DNA of 64,000 nt. It comes from Mytilus californianus (taxonomy: Eukaryota; Mollusca; Bivalvia; Mytilida; Mytilidae). The notes under the pieces are model-generated. The model was not told the origin of the DNA. It did no database searches and saw only the letters and a list, made by a program, of their open reading frames with translations. Shown piece by piece: positions 34,324 through 45,560 of the stretch (position 1 is the first letter of the stretch; each line of letters opens with the position of its first letter). The position numbers and the translations under genes are program-made. The stretch is taken from the NCBI RefSeq assembly GCF_021869535.1, contig NW_026262679.1:46484426-46548425 (forward strand), given 5' to 3'.

Positions 34324-35330
34324 TTATCTTCCGATAAACTTTTTTAGGAAAAGAACGAGACGTTCTTTGACATAACCCTGGTTCACCAACTTTCTGCTCA
34401 GACACTGGTGACGCTTTATAAAGTCTGAGTAGTAGCTGCAAGCTCTTGAATACCGAATAAGTTGGGAAATGTATATCCCATATGCAGGTGAAGTTGGTAT
34501 ATTGCTACTAAGGTGGGGGAAATTGATAATTTCAAAATTAAAATCGTCTCGTTTGTCATAGATTCTGGTACTGAGATGACCGCTTATGTCAAGGGTTTGT
34601 ATGATTTCTGCTTCATATGAGTACAAACACAAGTCGGTAGTAGGATTTCACACTAGGTAAACATTGGAAGACCGACTGTCACCAAACTCAGCAAATATGT
34701 TGGTGTTCCGAAAGTCCGGCATTTTGATGATATCATCCTTGGTGCAAATGGTCATTGGAATCAGTTCGGTTCTTCACAAAGTGAAATTGTAAATGATATA
34801 AAATAAGAAATTAATTAGTATCTATGATTCCCATTTTTGTAAAAGAATATAAAAAAGAGCTCTGTTTGATGAGACGATGTATTCGATCTTTAAATGAAGA
34901 AAGTTTTGATATTTCTGCAAAAATTGTGATTGAAGATTTTGCAGTAGATCTTTAGAATTTTTAAGAATCCACATCTGATTGACATCCCTTAGCTGAATTA
35001 ACTTAATATTCATATTTCTAAAGGCATCTTTTACTGAAGATAGAATGTCGTTAGAACCTTAAAAATATGTTTGGTCGAAAATCTTGACGACCCAACTATT
35101 TATCGTTCGTTATAAGGATTTTTGTTAAGTTTATGTATCTAGTATGATGACGTGAGATTTTCATCGTCCATCGTCACTTTTAATGTTAATTCCAATGGAG
35201 AGAAGGATGAATTTGTGTTTTCTATAATCTCCTCTTTCGTGAACGAATAAATGATAATTTTCTTGGATTTGACGTGTTGGTTAAAAACTTTTAGCTGACA
35301 AAATACTACTTTTCGCAGTGACTTCTTCAA
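34324..35330 (-). pseudogene. Penelope-like reverse transcriptase, degenerate copy with internal deletion
   Basis: The 5' part (35013-34822) includes NQMWILKNSKDLLQNLQS, a segment I associate from memory with the region ahead of the RT palm in this family. The 3' part (34632-34324) fuses LYSYEAEIIQ directly to a segment like DISGHLSTRIYDKRDDF. It continues FPHLSSNIPTSPAYGIYISQ and ends KKFIGR. The stretch with the RYIDD catalytic motif is missing, so the copy is dead. It belongs to a different subfamily from 4590-5434. The 5' edge is uncertain. Confidence 0.65.
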
Positions 35331-35554
35331 GTGTATAAGTTGTTCATTTCATGTGTTTGAAAGCAAATATGTATTTAATGAAATATCGCGAGATAAAAAT
35401 TCAACGTAGTCGATGATTGTTAAATGAACATTGTTCACCACCCCCAACCCCAACCCCTTTTCCACCCCATTATGACTATCTCATATTGACGACGATTCTA
35501 AATCAGTCATATGTAACATGAAAACGAGTTTGTGTTGGACTTTTAACTTTAGCC

Positions 35555-35765
35555 TTTATTTTTTATCCTTACTTTATTTTTCTGCTGTTTTAGACATCGA
35601 TGATAGATCCTGCTTACTCTGTCCATTGTTGAAGGTCATTAAGTGAACTGTAGTTGTTTTCTTTCTTGGGTGTTTTGTTTTTGTTTTTTTGGTTTTTTTT
35701 TTTGGGGGGGGGGTCTTTAGTCGATAGCTGTTTCATTGGCAATCATGCCACATCTATTTATTTTA
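35555..35765 (-). repeat. Repeat family A, degenerate
   Basis: CCATTGTTGAAGGTCATTAAG and GCTGTTTCATTGGCAATCATG, then CCACATCTATTTATT. Between these is a T-run and G-run (near 35690-35712). Confidence 0.5.
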
Positions 35766-37614
35766 ATTTCAGGTCTTACAAAAAATCACAATTCACCAGT
35801 TAAAATAACATGATTATGTTTTTAGTCAATATACTTACTTGCATATTTATGTTTTTATATGTTATTGCTTTCGTAACATCAGGACCATTTGTAAACTTCA
35901 AACACCGAAAATTTTAACAGGCGCAAATACAGTGCTTTCAAGTTGGAGTCATCCTTTGAAAAATCTTTTTTAAAAATCCATTTAATTGTTAATGTTTTAT
36001 TTATATATCTGTAATTTTTTTAGCAACATTTGATGAGTTTTGTGTTGACAGATCTTCCATATTTTATGTTACATTTATCCACAAATTCTAGGTCTCAACG
36101 ATTTAGAGCTTGGCATATTGTACTATATATAGACAAATTGAATATACCGTATCTTTATGTGTACGTTTGGATTTGTTGTGCCCTTCAGTCGCTGTCTCAT
36201 TGACATAAAACCAATTACTTCCTCGTGTTTGAATGATATAGTTGTATCGGAATTAAAAGTAGATGAAACAAACCTACTTTCAAACAAGTACAAAAACTTA
36301 ACCAAAATACAATGATTCCTCTAAGCATAACGAAATTGATCAGGCAAGATCCAATTAATCAAAACAATTTTTAGAACAAAAGAAGACCGAAAGGCATGTA
36401 AAACTATTTATTAAATAAAAGACAGAATTTGTAAACATCAAATATATGGAACGGCAACTCTCTCTCTCAAACGTACTGGGTAAATGTCATTGAGTAAAAT
36501 ACTAAAATGTTCAAATCTTTAATAAAAAATATACAGTGAAAGTAATAAGCAATAAAGTATGAAAATTATCAGTTGATAAGAATGTTAATTGAGTTAAAAC
36601 ATACAACACAAATTCAAGTGTTACCCTTCCGGAGCACATTCTCAACCGTTTCTTTTTCCCTTAAAATTTATGGTCATTTTTATTTTGGCGTGTACTCTTT
36701 TGATAACATCGTCCCATCGCCATGTTTAATATCTTTGGCATTATAAAAGTTTGGTTCTAATAATTGTGATGTAGTTTAATTTAGAAAATGGCTTTGAAAA
36801 CAGGAGAAAAAAATAGAAATTACATATATTTACAATGAATTACTGCTATTGAGTCTGTACAACTAGTAGTGGACCTAAAGTCCTTAGTCAGTGCTGCAAC
36901 AGTGGCGATTTATACATACATTTTAGTAACTTTCCGTTGATATCTTAATCGTTTTTAACTTAAACCCAAATTTCTTAAACATAACTAATCTTAACAGATT
37001 TGCCATTCTTGATTGTAGTAGTCTCTGTATAAACATCTTGGCTTTTAAAATTTTTCCAAACAAGAGCTTGAAATGCCAACAATTCAGTATATTTTGTGGT
37101 CTCAGATACCGCATCCTTTTAACAACTTACGTTTACAGATCTTTGTCCTTACTCTCTTTAAGAAATATCATATGTGCTGTTATCAAATGTTTTAGAAAGT
37201 ACAAAATGGCGGTGTTTATTCTATATCATATTGAGGCTTATTGCTTGATTTGAATTGATCTCAGATTACTTTCAGCTTATTTTCGTGGCTTGACCATAGT
37301 ATTAGATTATATTACTATATGCCATTCGAAGCTTAGCACATAAGACAAACATTGAAAAAAATGAAAACTGAAAAAAAAATATTCTCATTTTTGTCATTTT
37401 TAAATTCGATGTTGATGGCAAATCTTTAACAGTATCTGTTAATTTTTTTCTTATCTTTTTCAGGCTCGGATCTTTTGCAGAATACAATATATTGACAACA
37501 ATATACTGAGGTACATACGACTCTCCTTTTATTCACTTTTACTTCATCCGAATATGAAGTATTTTTCTATACCGTTCTAATGTTATTTGGTATGTCTTTA
37601 TAACTAAGATTTGG
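35766..37614. other. Spacer, nothing seen
   Basis: AT-rich, with stops in all frames. Several 60-70-codon frames exist but have no splice signals, family resemblance or compositional support. Confidence 0.4.
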
Positions 37615-39175
37615 GCTCGTTTTTATACGCCCGTTTACGGCACGTATTATGGGATACCGTTGTCTGTCCGTCCGTTCGTCTGTCCGTCGTTAGCACTTCG
37701 GACAGAAACTCAAACACGCTTTCACCAATGTTCATGAAACGTGTTTATATCTAATGAAGTAAGCTCCGTTTCGATTTTTAAAAAAATTCAGATTTTACGT
37801 TACCGAGTTACGTTACCGTGTATGGGATTTTATAATAAATTCATAAAAAATAGGGGATTTTCCAGTTTTTGAGTAATTTTCATGAAATTCGGTGAATTGT
37901 TAATATATATTGACATAAGTTCCCTTTTTAGCTCACCTGGCCCGAAGGGCCAAGTGAGCTTTTCTCATCACTTTGCGTCCGTCGTCCGTCGTCGTCGTCG
38001 TCCGTCGTCGTCGTCGTCGTCGTCGTCGTCCGGCGTCGTCTGTTAACTTTTACAAAAATCTTCTCCTCTGAAACTACTGGGTCAAATTTAACCAAACTTG
38101 GTCACAATCATCATTGGGGTATCTAGTTTAAAAAATGTGTCCGGTGATCCGGTCAACCAACCAAGATGGCCGCCATGGCTAAAAATAGAACATAGGGGTA
38201 AAATGTAGATTTTGGCTTATATCTCTGAAACCAAAGCATTTAGAGCAAATCTGACACGAGGTAAAATTGTTTATCAGGTCAAGATCTATCTGCCCTGAAA
38301 TTTTCAGATGAATCAGAGAACCTGTTGTTGGGTTGCTGTCACTAAATTGGTAATTTTAAGAAAATTTTGCAGTTTTTGGTTATTATCTTGAATATTATTA
38401 TAGATAGAGATAAACTGTAAACAGCAATAATGTTCAGCAAAGTAAGATCTACAAATAAGTTGCATGACGAAAATTGTCAGTCGACTCCTTTAGGAGTTAT
38501 TGCCCTTAATAGTCAATTTTTTACAATTTTTCGTAAATTTTTGTAATCTTTTACAAAAATCTTCTACTCTGAAATTACTGAGACAAATTTAACCATACTT
38601 GGCCATAATCATTATTAGGGTATCTAGTTTGAAAAATTTGTGCGATGACCCCGCCTTCCAACCATCATGGCCGACTTGGTTAAAAATAGAACATAGGGGT
38701 AAAATGCAGTTTTTGGTTTATATCTCTGAAACTAAAGTATTTAGAGCAAATCTGACAGGTGGCAAAAATGTTCATCAGATTTAGATTTATCTGCCCTGAA
38801 ATTTTCAGACGAATCCGACAACCCGTTGTTGGGTTGCTGCCCCTGAGTTAGTAATTTTACAAAAATTTTGCAGTTTTTTGTTATTATCTTAGATATCATT
38901 ATAATATCTAATATCTAATACTATTAATTATGATTTTAACCTTATTTTACATGATTTCCAAAGCATCAGTAAATACAGGTGAGCGACACAGGCTCTTGAG
39001 AGCCTCTAGTTTTTTTATAAATTTCTGATATGACATTGTGGAGTTATGGAACTTTATTTGTTGAAAAATAGTCGAAAACTGTCTATTTTTCACACTTGTC
39101 CATGTCCTTGTTTTAGATTTTCAAAAAATGACAAATATATTAGGGTAATTGTAAACAACAACAGATGCGATATTT
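37615..39175 (+). repeat. Dispersed repeat split by a DNA-transposon-like element
   Basis: The outer repeat begins with TTTTTATACGCCCGTTTACGG and GTCTGTCCGTCCGTTCGTC, continues to 37929, and resumes after 39012 with TTCTGATATGACATTGTGG and GAAAACTGTCTATTTTTCA. I recognise the start from memory as a common bivalve repeat. The continuity across the insert is an inference from the repeated style of sequence on both sides. Confidence 0.5.
37930..39012 (+). mobile_element. Non-autonomous element with AGCTCACCTG/CAGGTGAGC ends
   Basis: The left end AGCTCACCTGGCCCGAAGGG (37930) has a counterpart CAGGTGAGCGACACAGGCTC (38977-38996) at the right. Behind the left end is a (GTC/CGT)n microsatellite at 37976-38037. 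The body is two diverged copies of a unit of about 500 bp (38041-38530 and 38545-38890). They share AATCTTCT, CTGAAAC/TTACTGGG, GTATCTAGTTT, GAACATAGGGGTAAAATG, GAGCAAATCTGACA, CTATCTGCCCTGAAATTTTC and TTGTTGGGTTGCTG. There is no coding capacity. Confidence 0.7.
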
Positions 39176-39230
39176 AGAATGTGCAGACAAGTTCCAAAAA
39201 AAATCCATATTTCTTTATCAGTAAGAAAAC

Positions 39231-39746
39231 ATTTTGAAATATTACATGTAGTCATAAAAGAGCATCAGCTATGTTTCATTATTGTTACCAGTTCAAACAG
39301 GAAACGTGCCGATCAGTTCAAACAAATTATCTCACTAACAAACGTAGTACGTCGTTATAACAGCGCTTTATGTTATCCCATATGTCCATCTGTTTGCACA
39401 TGAGTAGTGTTGAGATGATTATGGTTCATTGAGTTGTTAAACTGACTCATTTCTGTCATATTTATTATGCGATAATTTTGTTTTGGCAAACATCTGCAAA
39501 ATATAGAAATGAACGTTTTACGGAACTGTTTACTCATACTGCAGTATAGTAAAAAGTTAACAGCATTATTACACAGTGCCAAGAGTTCATGGAATTCTCC
39601 AAGATTGTCATACACTTTCGTCATCCATTCTGCAGGGGAAAACACTATCATTAAAGTTAATATTCCAAAAGGAAGTTCAACCAATAAGAACAGTATTACA
39701 ACAGCTAACAGCATGCCAGTTGTTCTGTTGTGTTCATGGTGACGTC
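39231..39746 (-). pseudogene. Third (distal) copy of the 516-bp GPCR 3' unit
   Basis: This carries the last 113 codons of the receptor (39714-39373: TM6, TM7, C-terminal tail, stop) and 142 bp of downstream sequence. It differs from the middle copy at two sites in the downstream part (near 39253 and 39286). It encodes LLVELPFG where the intact gene has LLIELPFG. It has no TM1-TM5 and no promoter of its own. Confidence 0.9.
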
Positions 39747-40262
39747 ATTTTGAAATATTACATGTAGTAATAAAAGAGCATCAGCTATGTTTCATTATTG
39801 TCACCAGTTCAAACAGGAAACGTGCCGATCAGTTCAAACAAATTATCTCACTAACAAACGTAGTACGTCGTTATAACAGCGCTTTATGTTATCCCATATG
39901 TCCATCTGTTTGCACATGAGTAGTGTTGAGATGATTATGGTTCATTGAGTTGTTAAACTGACTCATTTCTGTCATATTTATTATGCGATAATTTTGTTTT
40001 GGCAAACATCTGCAAAATATAGAAATGAACGTTTTACGGAACTGTTTACTCATACTGCAGTATAGTAAAAAGTTAACAGCATTATTACACAGTGCCAAGA
40101 GTTCATGGAATTCTCCAAGATTGTCATACACTTTCGTCATCCATTCTGCAGGGGAAAACACTATCATTAAAGTTAATATTCCAAAAGGAAGTTCAACCAA
40201 TAAGAACAGTATTACAACAGCTAACAGCATGCCAGTTGTTCTGTTGTGTTCATGGTGACGTC
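39747..40262 (-). pseudogene. Second (middle) copy of the 516-bp GPCR 3' unit
   Basis: Same unit, frame 40230-39889. The junctions on both sides read GGTGACGTC then ATTTTGAAATATTAC on the + strand. It shares the Val codon with the distal copy and the two downstream bases with the intact gene, so it is a step between the two. Confidence 0.9.
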
Positions 40263-40404
40263 ATTTTGAAATATTACATGTAGTAATAAAAGAGCATCAG
40301 CTATGTTTCATTATTGTCACCAGTTCAAACAGGAAACGTGCCGATCAGTTCAAACAAATTATCTCACTAACAAACGTAGTACGTCGTTATAACAGCGCTT
40401 TATG

Positions 40405-41565
40405 TTATCCCATATGTCCATCTGTTTGCACATGAGTAGTGTTGAGATGATTATGGTTCATTGAGTTGTTAAACTGACTCATTTCTGTCATATTTATTAT
40501 GCGATAATTTTGTTTTGGCAAACATCTGCAAAATATAGAAATGAACGTTTTACGGAACTGTTTACTCATACTGCAGTATAGTAAAAAGTTAACAGCATTA
40601 TTACACAGTGCCAAGAGTTCATGGAATTCTCCAAGATTGTCATACACTTTCGTCATCCATTCTGCAGGGGAAAACACTATCATTAAAGTTAATATTCCAA
40701 AAGGAAGTTCAATCAATAAGAACAGTATTACAACAGCTAACAGCATGCCAGTTGTTCTGTTGTGTTCATGGTGACGTCGTGCGTCCTGATCATGACCTTG
40801 ACTTAATAATACTTTGCGCTTTTGATAAGCTTGATGCATTGCATATATCAATAGAAAAGTCAAAACTGTTAACAAGACACAAGGCACTAGTTTGGTGAAT
40901 ATTGCTTGAATATAAGTGTTCGCTATAAATACGGGATCCTTTTGATCAATCATATTGACTGTGTATTTTGCATGACAAGTGACGTTTGAACTGTTTAAAT
41001 GTTTTGGTGTTTTCTTATCTAAGAAGTTTGTGTAGTAATTTGGTATACATATTATTGCTATTGTCACATAAATCAAGGCAACTGTGATTTTAGCTCTGGT
41101 CACTGTGCAAAATAATTTACCTCTGCCAGGAAACCATATATATAAGAAACGAAATATTGCCAATGAGACGGTCAGCCATACTCCAATGTTGTGACAAACT
41201 ATAGCAAAACTGGCATGAAATTCCAAGTATTTCCCTTTGTGGATATTATACGTGTTCATCAGAGCAAGATCAGGATCTTTCATCACGTAAAAACCTATTG
41301 CAAATATTAAATAATCTGTCATTTTAAGATTATCCGCTACAGCTAACCACGTGAGAATGACGTTGATTGACGTCATCATGTTTTTACGTGTCAGTACTAC
41401 AATGTTTGCAGCGTTTAGAATTATTCCAAAGATACAAATAACTATACAAATAGGTCCATGCATGTAGGCATACTGCGTTCGAAAATCACTCAGTGAACTA
41501 CTTTTTGTCTCGAACCTAACAGCATCTTCATATACACACCGATTCATGTTGGTCGGTGTGTTCAT
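40405..41565 (-). CDS. Neuropeptide GPCR, myosuppressin/DMSR-like (rhodopsin class), intronless
   Basis: A complete 386-codon frame without introns encodes a seven-helix receptor that probably couples a secreted peptide (FMRFamide- or myosuppressin-like) to G proteins. TM1 about 34-58; TM2 67-90 with LTWLAVADNL; TM3 116-141 ending FRFLYIW, where the DRY motif is replaced by FRF. This fits the W/F-R-Y variants I remember from DMSR-type receptors. TM4 159-176; TM5 214-240; an intracellular loop rich in basic residues (RKVLLSQ..RRHHEHNRTT); TM6 272-298 with ELPFG; TM7 314-334 with NAVNFLLY replacing NPxxY; then CSMSKQFRKTF as helix 8. Sequons lie at N191 and N194. A Cys at the usual start of TM3 is not seen. 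A second ATG follows at codon 7, and I kept the first. The ligand is unknown. The last third is triplicated downstream. Confidence 0.88.
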   Translation of the reverse strand: MNTPTNMNRCVYEDAVRFETKSSSLSDFRTQYAYMHGPICIVICIFGIILNAANIVVLTRKNMMTSINVILTWLAVADNLKMTDYLIFAIGFYVMKDPDLALMNTYNIHKGKYLEFHASFAIVCHNIGVWLTVSLAIFRFLYIWFPGRGKLFCTVTRAKITVALIYVTIAIICIPNYYTNFLDKKTPKHLNSSNVTCHAKYTVNMIDQKDPVFIANTYIQAIFTKLVPCVLLTVLTFLLIYAMHQAYQKRKVLLSQGHDQDARRHHEHNRTTGMLLAVVILFLLIELPFGILTLMIVFSPAEWMTKVYDNLGEFHELLALCNNAVNFLLYCSMSKQFRKTFISIFCRCLPKQNYRIINMTEMSQFNNSMNHNHLNTTHVQTDGHMG

Positions 41566-43134
41566 TTATACAAGTCCTAACGGATAAAACATCATCGTTT
41601 TCATTCTAAAGACATTTATATCTGAAAGTATACAAAGAAAAAATTAACATCCGTATCATATAATATAAACATGATAAAGTGAATAATTATTATCTTGGTC
41701 GATGAGTTACTGTTTCATTGAGGTATGTGATGTAGTACTACTTAGTATCCCCCACCTGGGACTATTATATTATGTCCCAGCCCCAACATTGAGCAGTGCG
41801 AGGTCAAGCACCATCAACTTTACTCTTCTTAATTTGGCAATTGTGTTTATTACAAAATAAAATTGTGTATTGTGAGTGTGTGTGTTTTGGTATTGTCCAT
41901 TTCTATGATAAAAAAATAAAATAAAACTGTGTATTGTGAGTGTGTGTGTGTGTTTTTTTTTGTTTTTTTTTTGCATTGTTCATTTCTAATAACAACAAAA
42001 AACGTACTTAGCGGTAAGATATATAAAAAAAAATAAATCTCCATACATTCTGGCTACTTTTCGAAAAAATCTCTTTTAATTATGATCCTGGGAACTGTTG
42101 GCTATCAATTGTCTTAGTCCTAATTTGTTACAGATACTTTCGAATGAAAATAGTGAATATAACCCAGTTGAATGGAGCTCTAAACACCCCTCGCATAAGA
42201 CAGATTCAAGCTATTAATTCATCTTGGAGCCAACGACCCTCAATCGGCATGGCCTGGACTTTGGATTTTTACACCCCTAACAACCAAACAGGCGACCCTT
42301 TCTGCTTTATAGTGTCAGTGATGTAAAAATTGTAGAATTAAAATTCGAATTACTTTTAAATAGTATGATAATTTTACAGCAAGGTGGTGTTGTGAGAAGA
42401 ATTATCTTCTATAAACTGCATGCTATATCCGATTACCAGTGACAGTTTTTATCTGTACATGTCCCAGTACGTTCCTATATTTTTATAGATCTTATCTGTA
42501 TTGTCTTTATCTCTTTTCATTATTGATTGTCGAGCTTCCGAATAAAATGCAATTACTCTGACACAAAACATTACGTATTAATTTACAAAGTAATAACGTT
42601 TTTCTGTCAGCAACAATCCAAATGTTATTACTTGATACCGGTTTTTGGTAAAAAAAAAAAATGCACTAATAATTTGGTTTTTATAAAAGTCTCTATTTCT
42701 TGATATTTGTCAAAGTCTGATTATAAAAGCCTCTAAAGAGCTTTATAGCATAATTCATTCATTGATTTTCTGAATGTGACAAACAGACATTTGTAACCTA
42801 CATTGAAACTAATTTGCCATGTATGACTTTCTTGAAATGTCAAAAATGTGTATAACGGAAGAACAGCGAATTCGTTTTCTTCGCTTAAGAAATGTGTTCT
42901 TTTTTATATAAAATCTCATGGCTGCAATATCGTGAAATAATAACACTTGAGTGCCTTGATTCAGATCATTGTGTAGTAAAAACAAAACTTAAAACTTGAT
43001 TTTAATCTTATGGAATGAAGTATAAATGCAACAAGCGAGCATAAGAGAAATAAGTAGTGATAAAAAGATATAATTATAATTTTTCATTTACCTACCATTT
43101 GATCAATTAACATCAGCACAATATAAAAATAAGA
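41566..43134. other. GPCR upstream region and spacer
   Basis: The receptor promoter should lie just above 41565 on the - strand. No clear TATA box was seen. GT microsatellites lie at 41873-41886 and 41938-41953, inside two near-copies of AATTGTGTATTGTGAGTGTG-like sequence. The frame at 42144-42326 was considered and not accepted. Confidence 0.4.
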
Positions 43135-43440
43135 AGATGAGGTATGAATGCCAATGAGACAACTATCCACCAAAGTTCAATAAAGTGGATGTAATCAATT
43201 ATATGCAACCGTGTGGCCTTCAACATGGAGAAAACCCCACACCGTATAGTCGGCTATAAAAGGCTAAAAAATGAACGAAAAACAAATATGACAGACATGA
43301 ACCAACGACAACCACTGAACTACAGGCTCCTGACTTGGGATAGGCACATAAAGAATGTGGCGGGGTTAAATATGTTTGTGAGCGCTCAACCCTCCCCCTA
43401 ACCTGGGACAGTGGTGTAACAGCACAATAAGTCAAGAATT
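43135..43440 (+). repeat. Repeat family A, full length
   Basis: Runs from GATGAGGTATGAATGCCAATG and AGACAACTATCCACCAAAG through GTGTGGCCTTCAACATGGAG, TATAGTCGGCTATAAAAGGC, ACAGGCTCCTGACTTGGGAT and AATGTGGCGGGGTTAAATATG to GACAGTGGTGTAACAGC. It is the best reference for family A on this strand. Confidence 0.85.
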
Positions 43441-44409
43441 GTATATATTCATGAGAAAAACAAAACACCTATTACACATGTGTGAAACGTATGTTACATA
43501 ATCTTAACAGTTTTTTTTTAATCAATTAAAGACGCAGAATACCTGAAGGATTGAAAATTAAAAAAGGTAAATAAAAAGATACCAGGGGGTATAGAAAAAA
43601 ATCGCAAGACTTTTAGTAGAATTAAATACAGACAAAACAAGAACCAAAAGAGAAGGAAAATAAGGCTATCAGCAGAACAGAATAATGAAACAATAAGACG
43701 AAGAAAACCACCTGATCCTATAAAATCATAGTTTCCATAGTGATACCTTCAATAAACTTTTAATTACTTGGAGTAAAAACAGGCTCTAAAGAATCAGTTG
43801 GGGTCCTAGACCTCACTGCTTTGTTGTGAAAATCCTGAAAATAATGTATTTCTATGCACTTATATAGTGTATTGCTAAGAACTTTTACTGTATCTGCATA
43901 TCGAAGATGATCATGATTTACAAGTAAGATCAACGACAAGTCGTATTCATATTTATTTTAGACTATGATTATTTGGACTTTTGTTCTCTTTTGTAAAGCA
44001 TGACTCATCAGTTTCTTGTAATTGATTTTGTCTTTTTCTACTTTTCGTTCATTTTAAATTTGATTTCCTATATTCTTTAAAACTAAGAGTTGAAATAAGA
44101 ATGGTCGTTCAGACAGCCACCTACTCGTATCTATCTGTAATAGTACAATAAATCTAAATATGCAAATCCCTTCTTGTGAAGAAAACAAAGTGATTGATGG
44201 GTGGATTTTCTGTTGGTTCCTTTGACAAGTTTCAATAAAGCCATTAATCACATTAGACAAGATGAATATCTAACGAGATTTGGCTGCGACTCAAATTAAA
44301 GATGGTCAATGGCAATATAATCAAGGGACTTTGTTTTTGTTATATTACGTTTGAGTTTTAAACTCAGAATTGGACTGTCCATTAATTAATGTAAATTGTA
44401 CATATGAAA
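43441..44409. other. Spacer, nothing seen
   Basis: A-rich around 43550-43700 and otherwise featureless. There are no repeats or exons that I can name. Confidence 0.4.
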
Positions 44410-45120
44410 TGTAACATATATGTTATTTCATGTTCATCTTTATGTAACACACACGTCATTGCATGTTCATCTTTATGTAACATAACAATTTTGTACATCT
44501 GTACGTCATTTCATGTTCATCTTTATGTAACATATATGTCATATCATGTTCATCTCTATGTAACATATACGTCATTTCATGTTCATCGTTATGTAACATA
44601 TATGTCAATTCATGTTCATCTGTATGTAACACAACATCATTTCATGTTCCTTTTATGTAACATATACGTCATTTCATGTTCATCTTTATGTAAGATATGT
44701 GCCATTTCATGTTTATCTTTATGTAACACATACTTCATTTCATGTTCATCTTTATGTAACATATACGTCATTTCATGTTCATCTTTATGTAAGATACAAT
44801 GTATATGTCATTTCATGTTTATCTTTATGTAACACATACTTCATTTCATGTTCATCTTTATGTAACATATACGTCATTTCATGTTCATCTTTATGTAACA
44901 TATACGTCATTTCATGTTCATCGTTCTGTAACACATACATAATTTCATGTTCCTCTTATGTAACATATACGTCATTTCATGTTCATCTTTATGTAACATA
45001 TATGTCATTTCATGTTCATCTTTATGTAGCATATATACGTCATTTCATGTTCATCTTTATGTAACATATATGGCATTTTATGTTCATCTTATATAACATA
45101 TAAGTCATTTCATGTTAATC
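44410..45120 (+). repeat. 33-bp minisatellite, about 22 units
   Basis: The consensus unit is TCATTTCATGTTCATC followed by TTTATGTAACATATACG. It is in frame with itself (11 codons), so long open frames cross it with a repeated SFHVHLYVTY-type peptide. A higher-order repeat is visible: three units containing the TTTATC and CACATACTT variants occur at about 44690-44785 and again at about 44795-44900. There is no gene. Confidence 0.95.
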
Positions 45121-45139
45121 CTTAATGATTTTATTCTTA

Positions 45140-45560
45140 TATACAATTTACTTGATATAGCTCGGGTGTGTTCATTGATAATTCGCGGAAAGCATTGTTT
45201 GAACTTATGCACTGTTAGTACCCGAGGGTGTTATTAATTCAGTAGTCAGTGCTTCGGTACTGAAATTATATTCATCAAACGTTTCTTAAATTTTCCGTTA
45301 ATGAAATGAGAAATTATTAAGAAAACTAAGGTTCTAACTATCTGAAGCAAAGTTGACCTTAGATGACTTTGGCCGACTCATATTTTATGTCCCTTCTGGT
45401 CTTATACCTCTGTACGTGCTTAGGTCTTACACATTCTTGGTTTTCAAATATTCGGATTTGAGCGTTCCTGATTAAGGTAAATCCCGAAAAGAGCTTCGGA
45501 CGAACGAAAGTAAGAAGTGTTATAAGCATTTGCAGTTTTATTTTTCCGCAATACAAACAA
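45140..45560 (+). repeat. Dispersed repeat family E, copy 1
   Basis: Landmarks are GTACCCGAGGGTG, CAGTAGTCAGTGCTTCGG, TTCTTAAATTTTCCGTTAAT, AAACTAAGGTTCTAAC, CAAAGTTGACCTTAGATGAC, CTTCTGGTCTTATACCTCTG, TCAAATATTCGGATTTGAGC and AAGAGCTTCGGACGAACG. Other parts of the family lie at 50735-50930 (+) and 54926-55160 (-). I recognise it from memory as common in mussels. Confidence 0.7.

Noticed and set aside
39509..40898. + strand frames of 63-96 codons repeated three times
   Set aside because: These are antisense shadows of the GPCR 3' unit and recur only because the unit is triplicated.
42144..42326. 60-codon + strand frame starting MKIVNITQLNGAL
   Set aside because: No acceptor or donor fits and no family is recognised; it is probably chance.
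44404..45064. Two long open frames (142 and 121 codons) with a repeated VHLYVTY-type peptide
   Set aside because: They follow directly from a 33-bp minisatellite whose period is a multiple of three. Two frames are open in the same DNA and there is no splice or start context.
44410..45120. Possible CRISPR-like array
   Set aside because: Units are head-to-tail without unique spacers, and the DNA is eukaryotic.
45359..45556. Coding exon with FTLIRNAQIRIFEN-type peptide
   Set aside because: The same DNA recurs at about 54990-55130 as part of dispersed repeat family E, with a broken frame.
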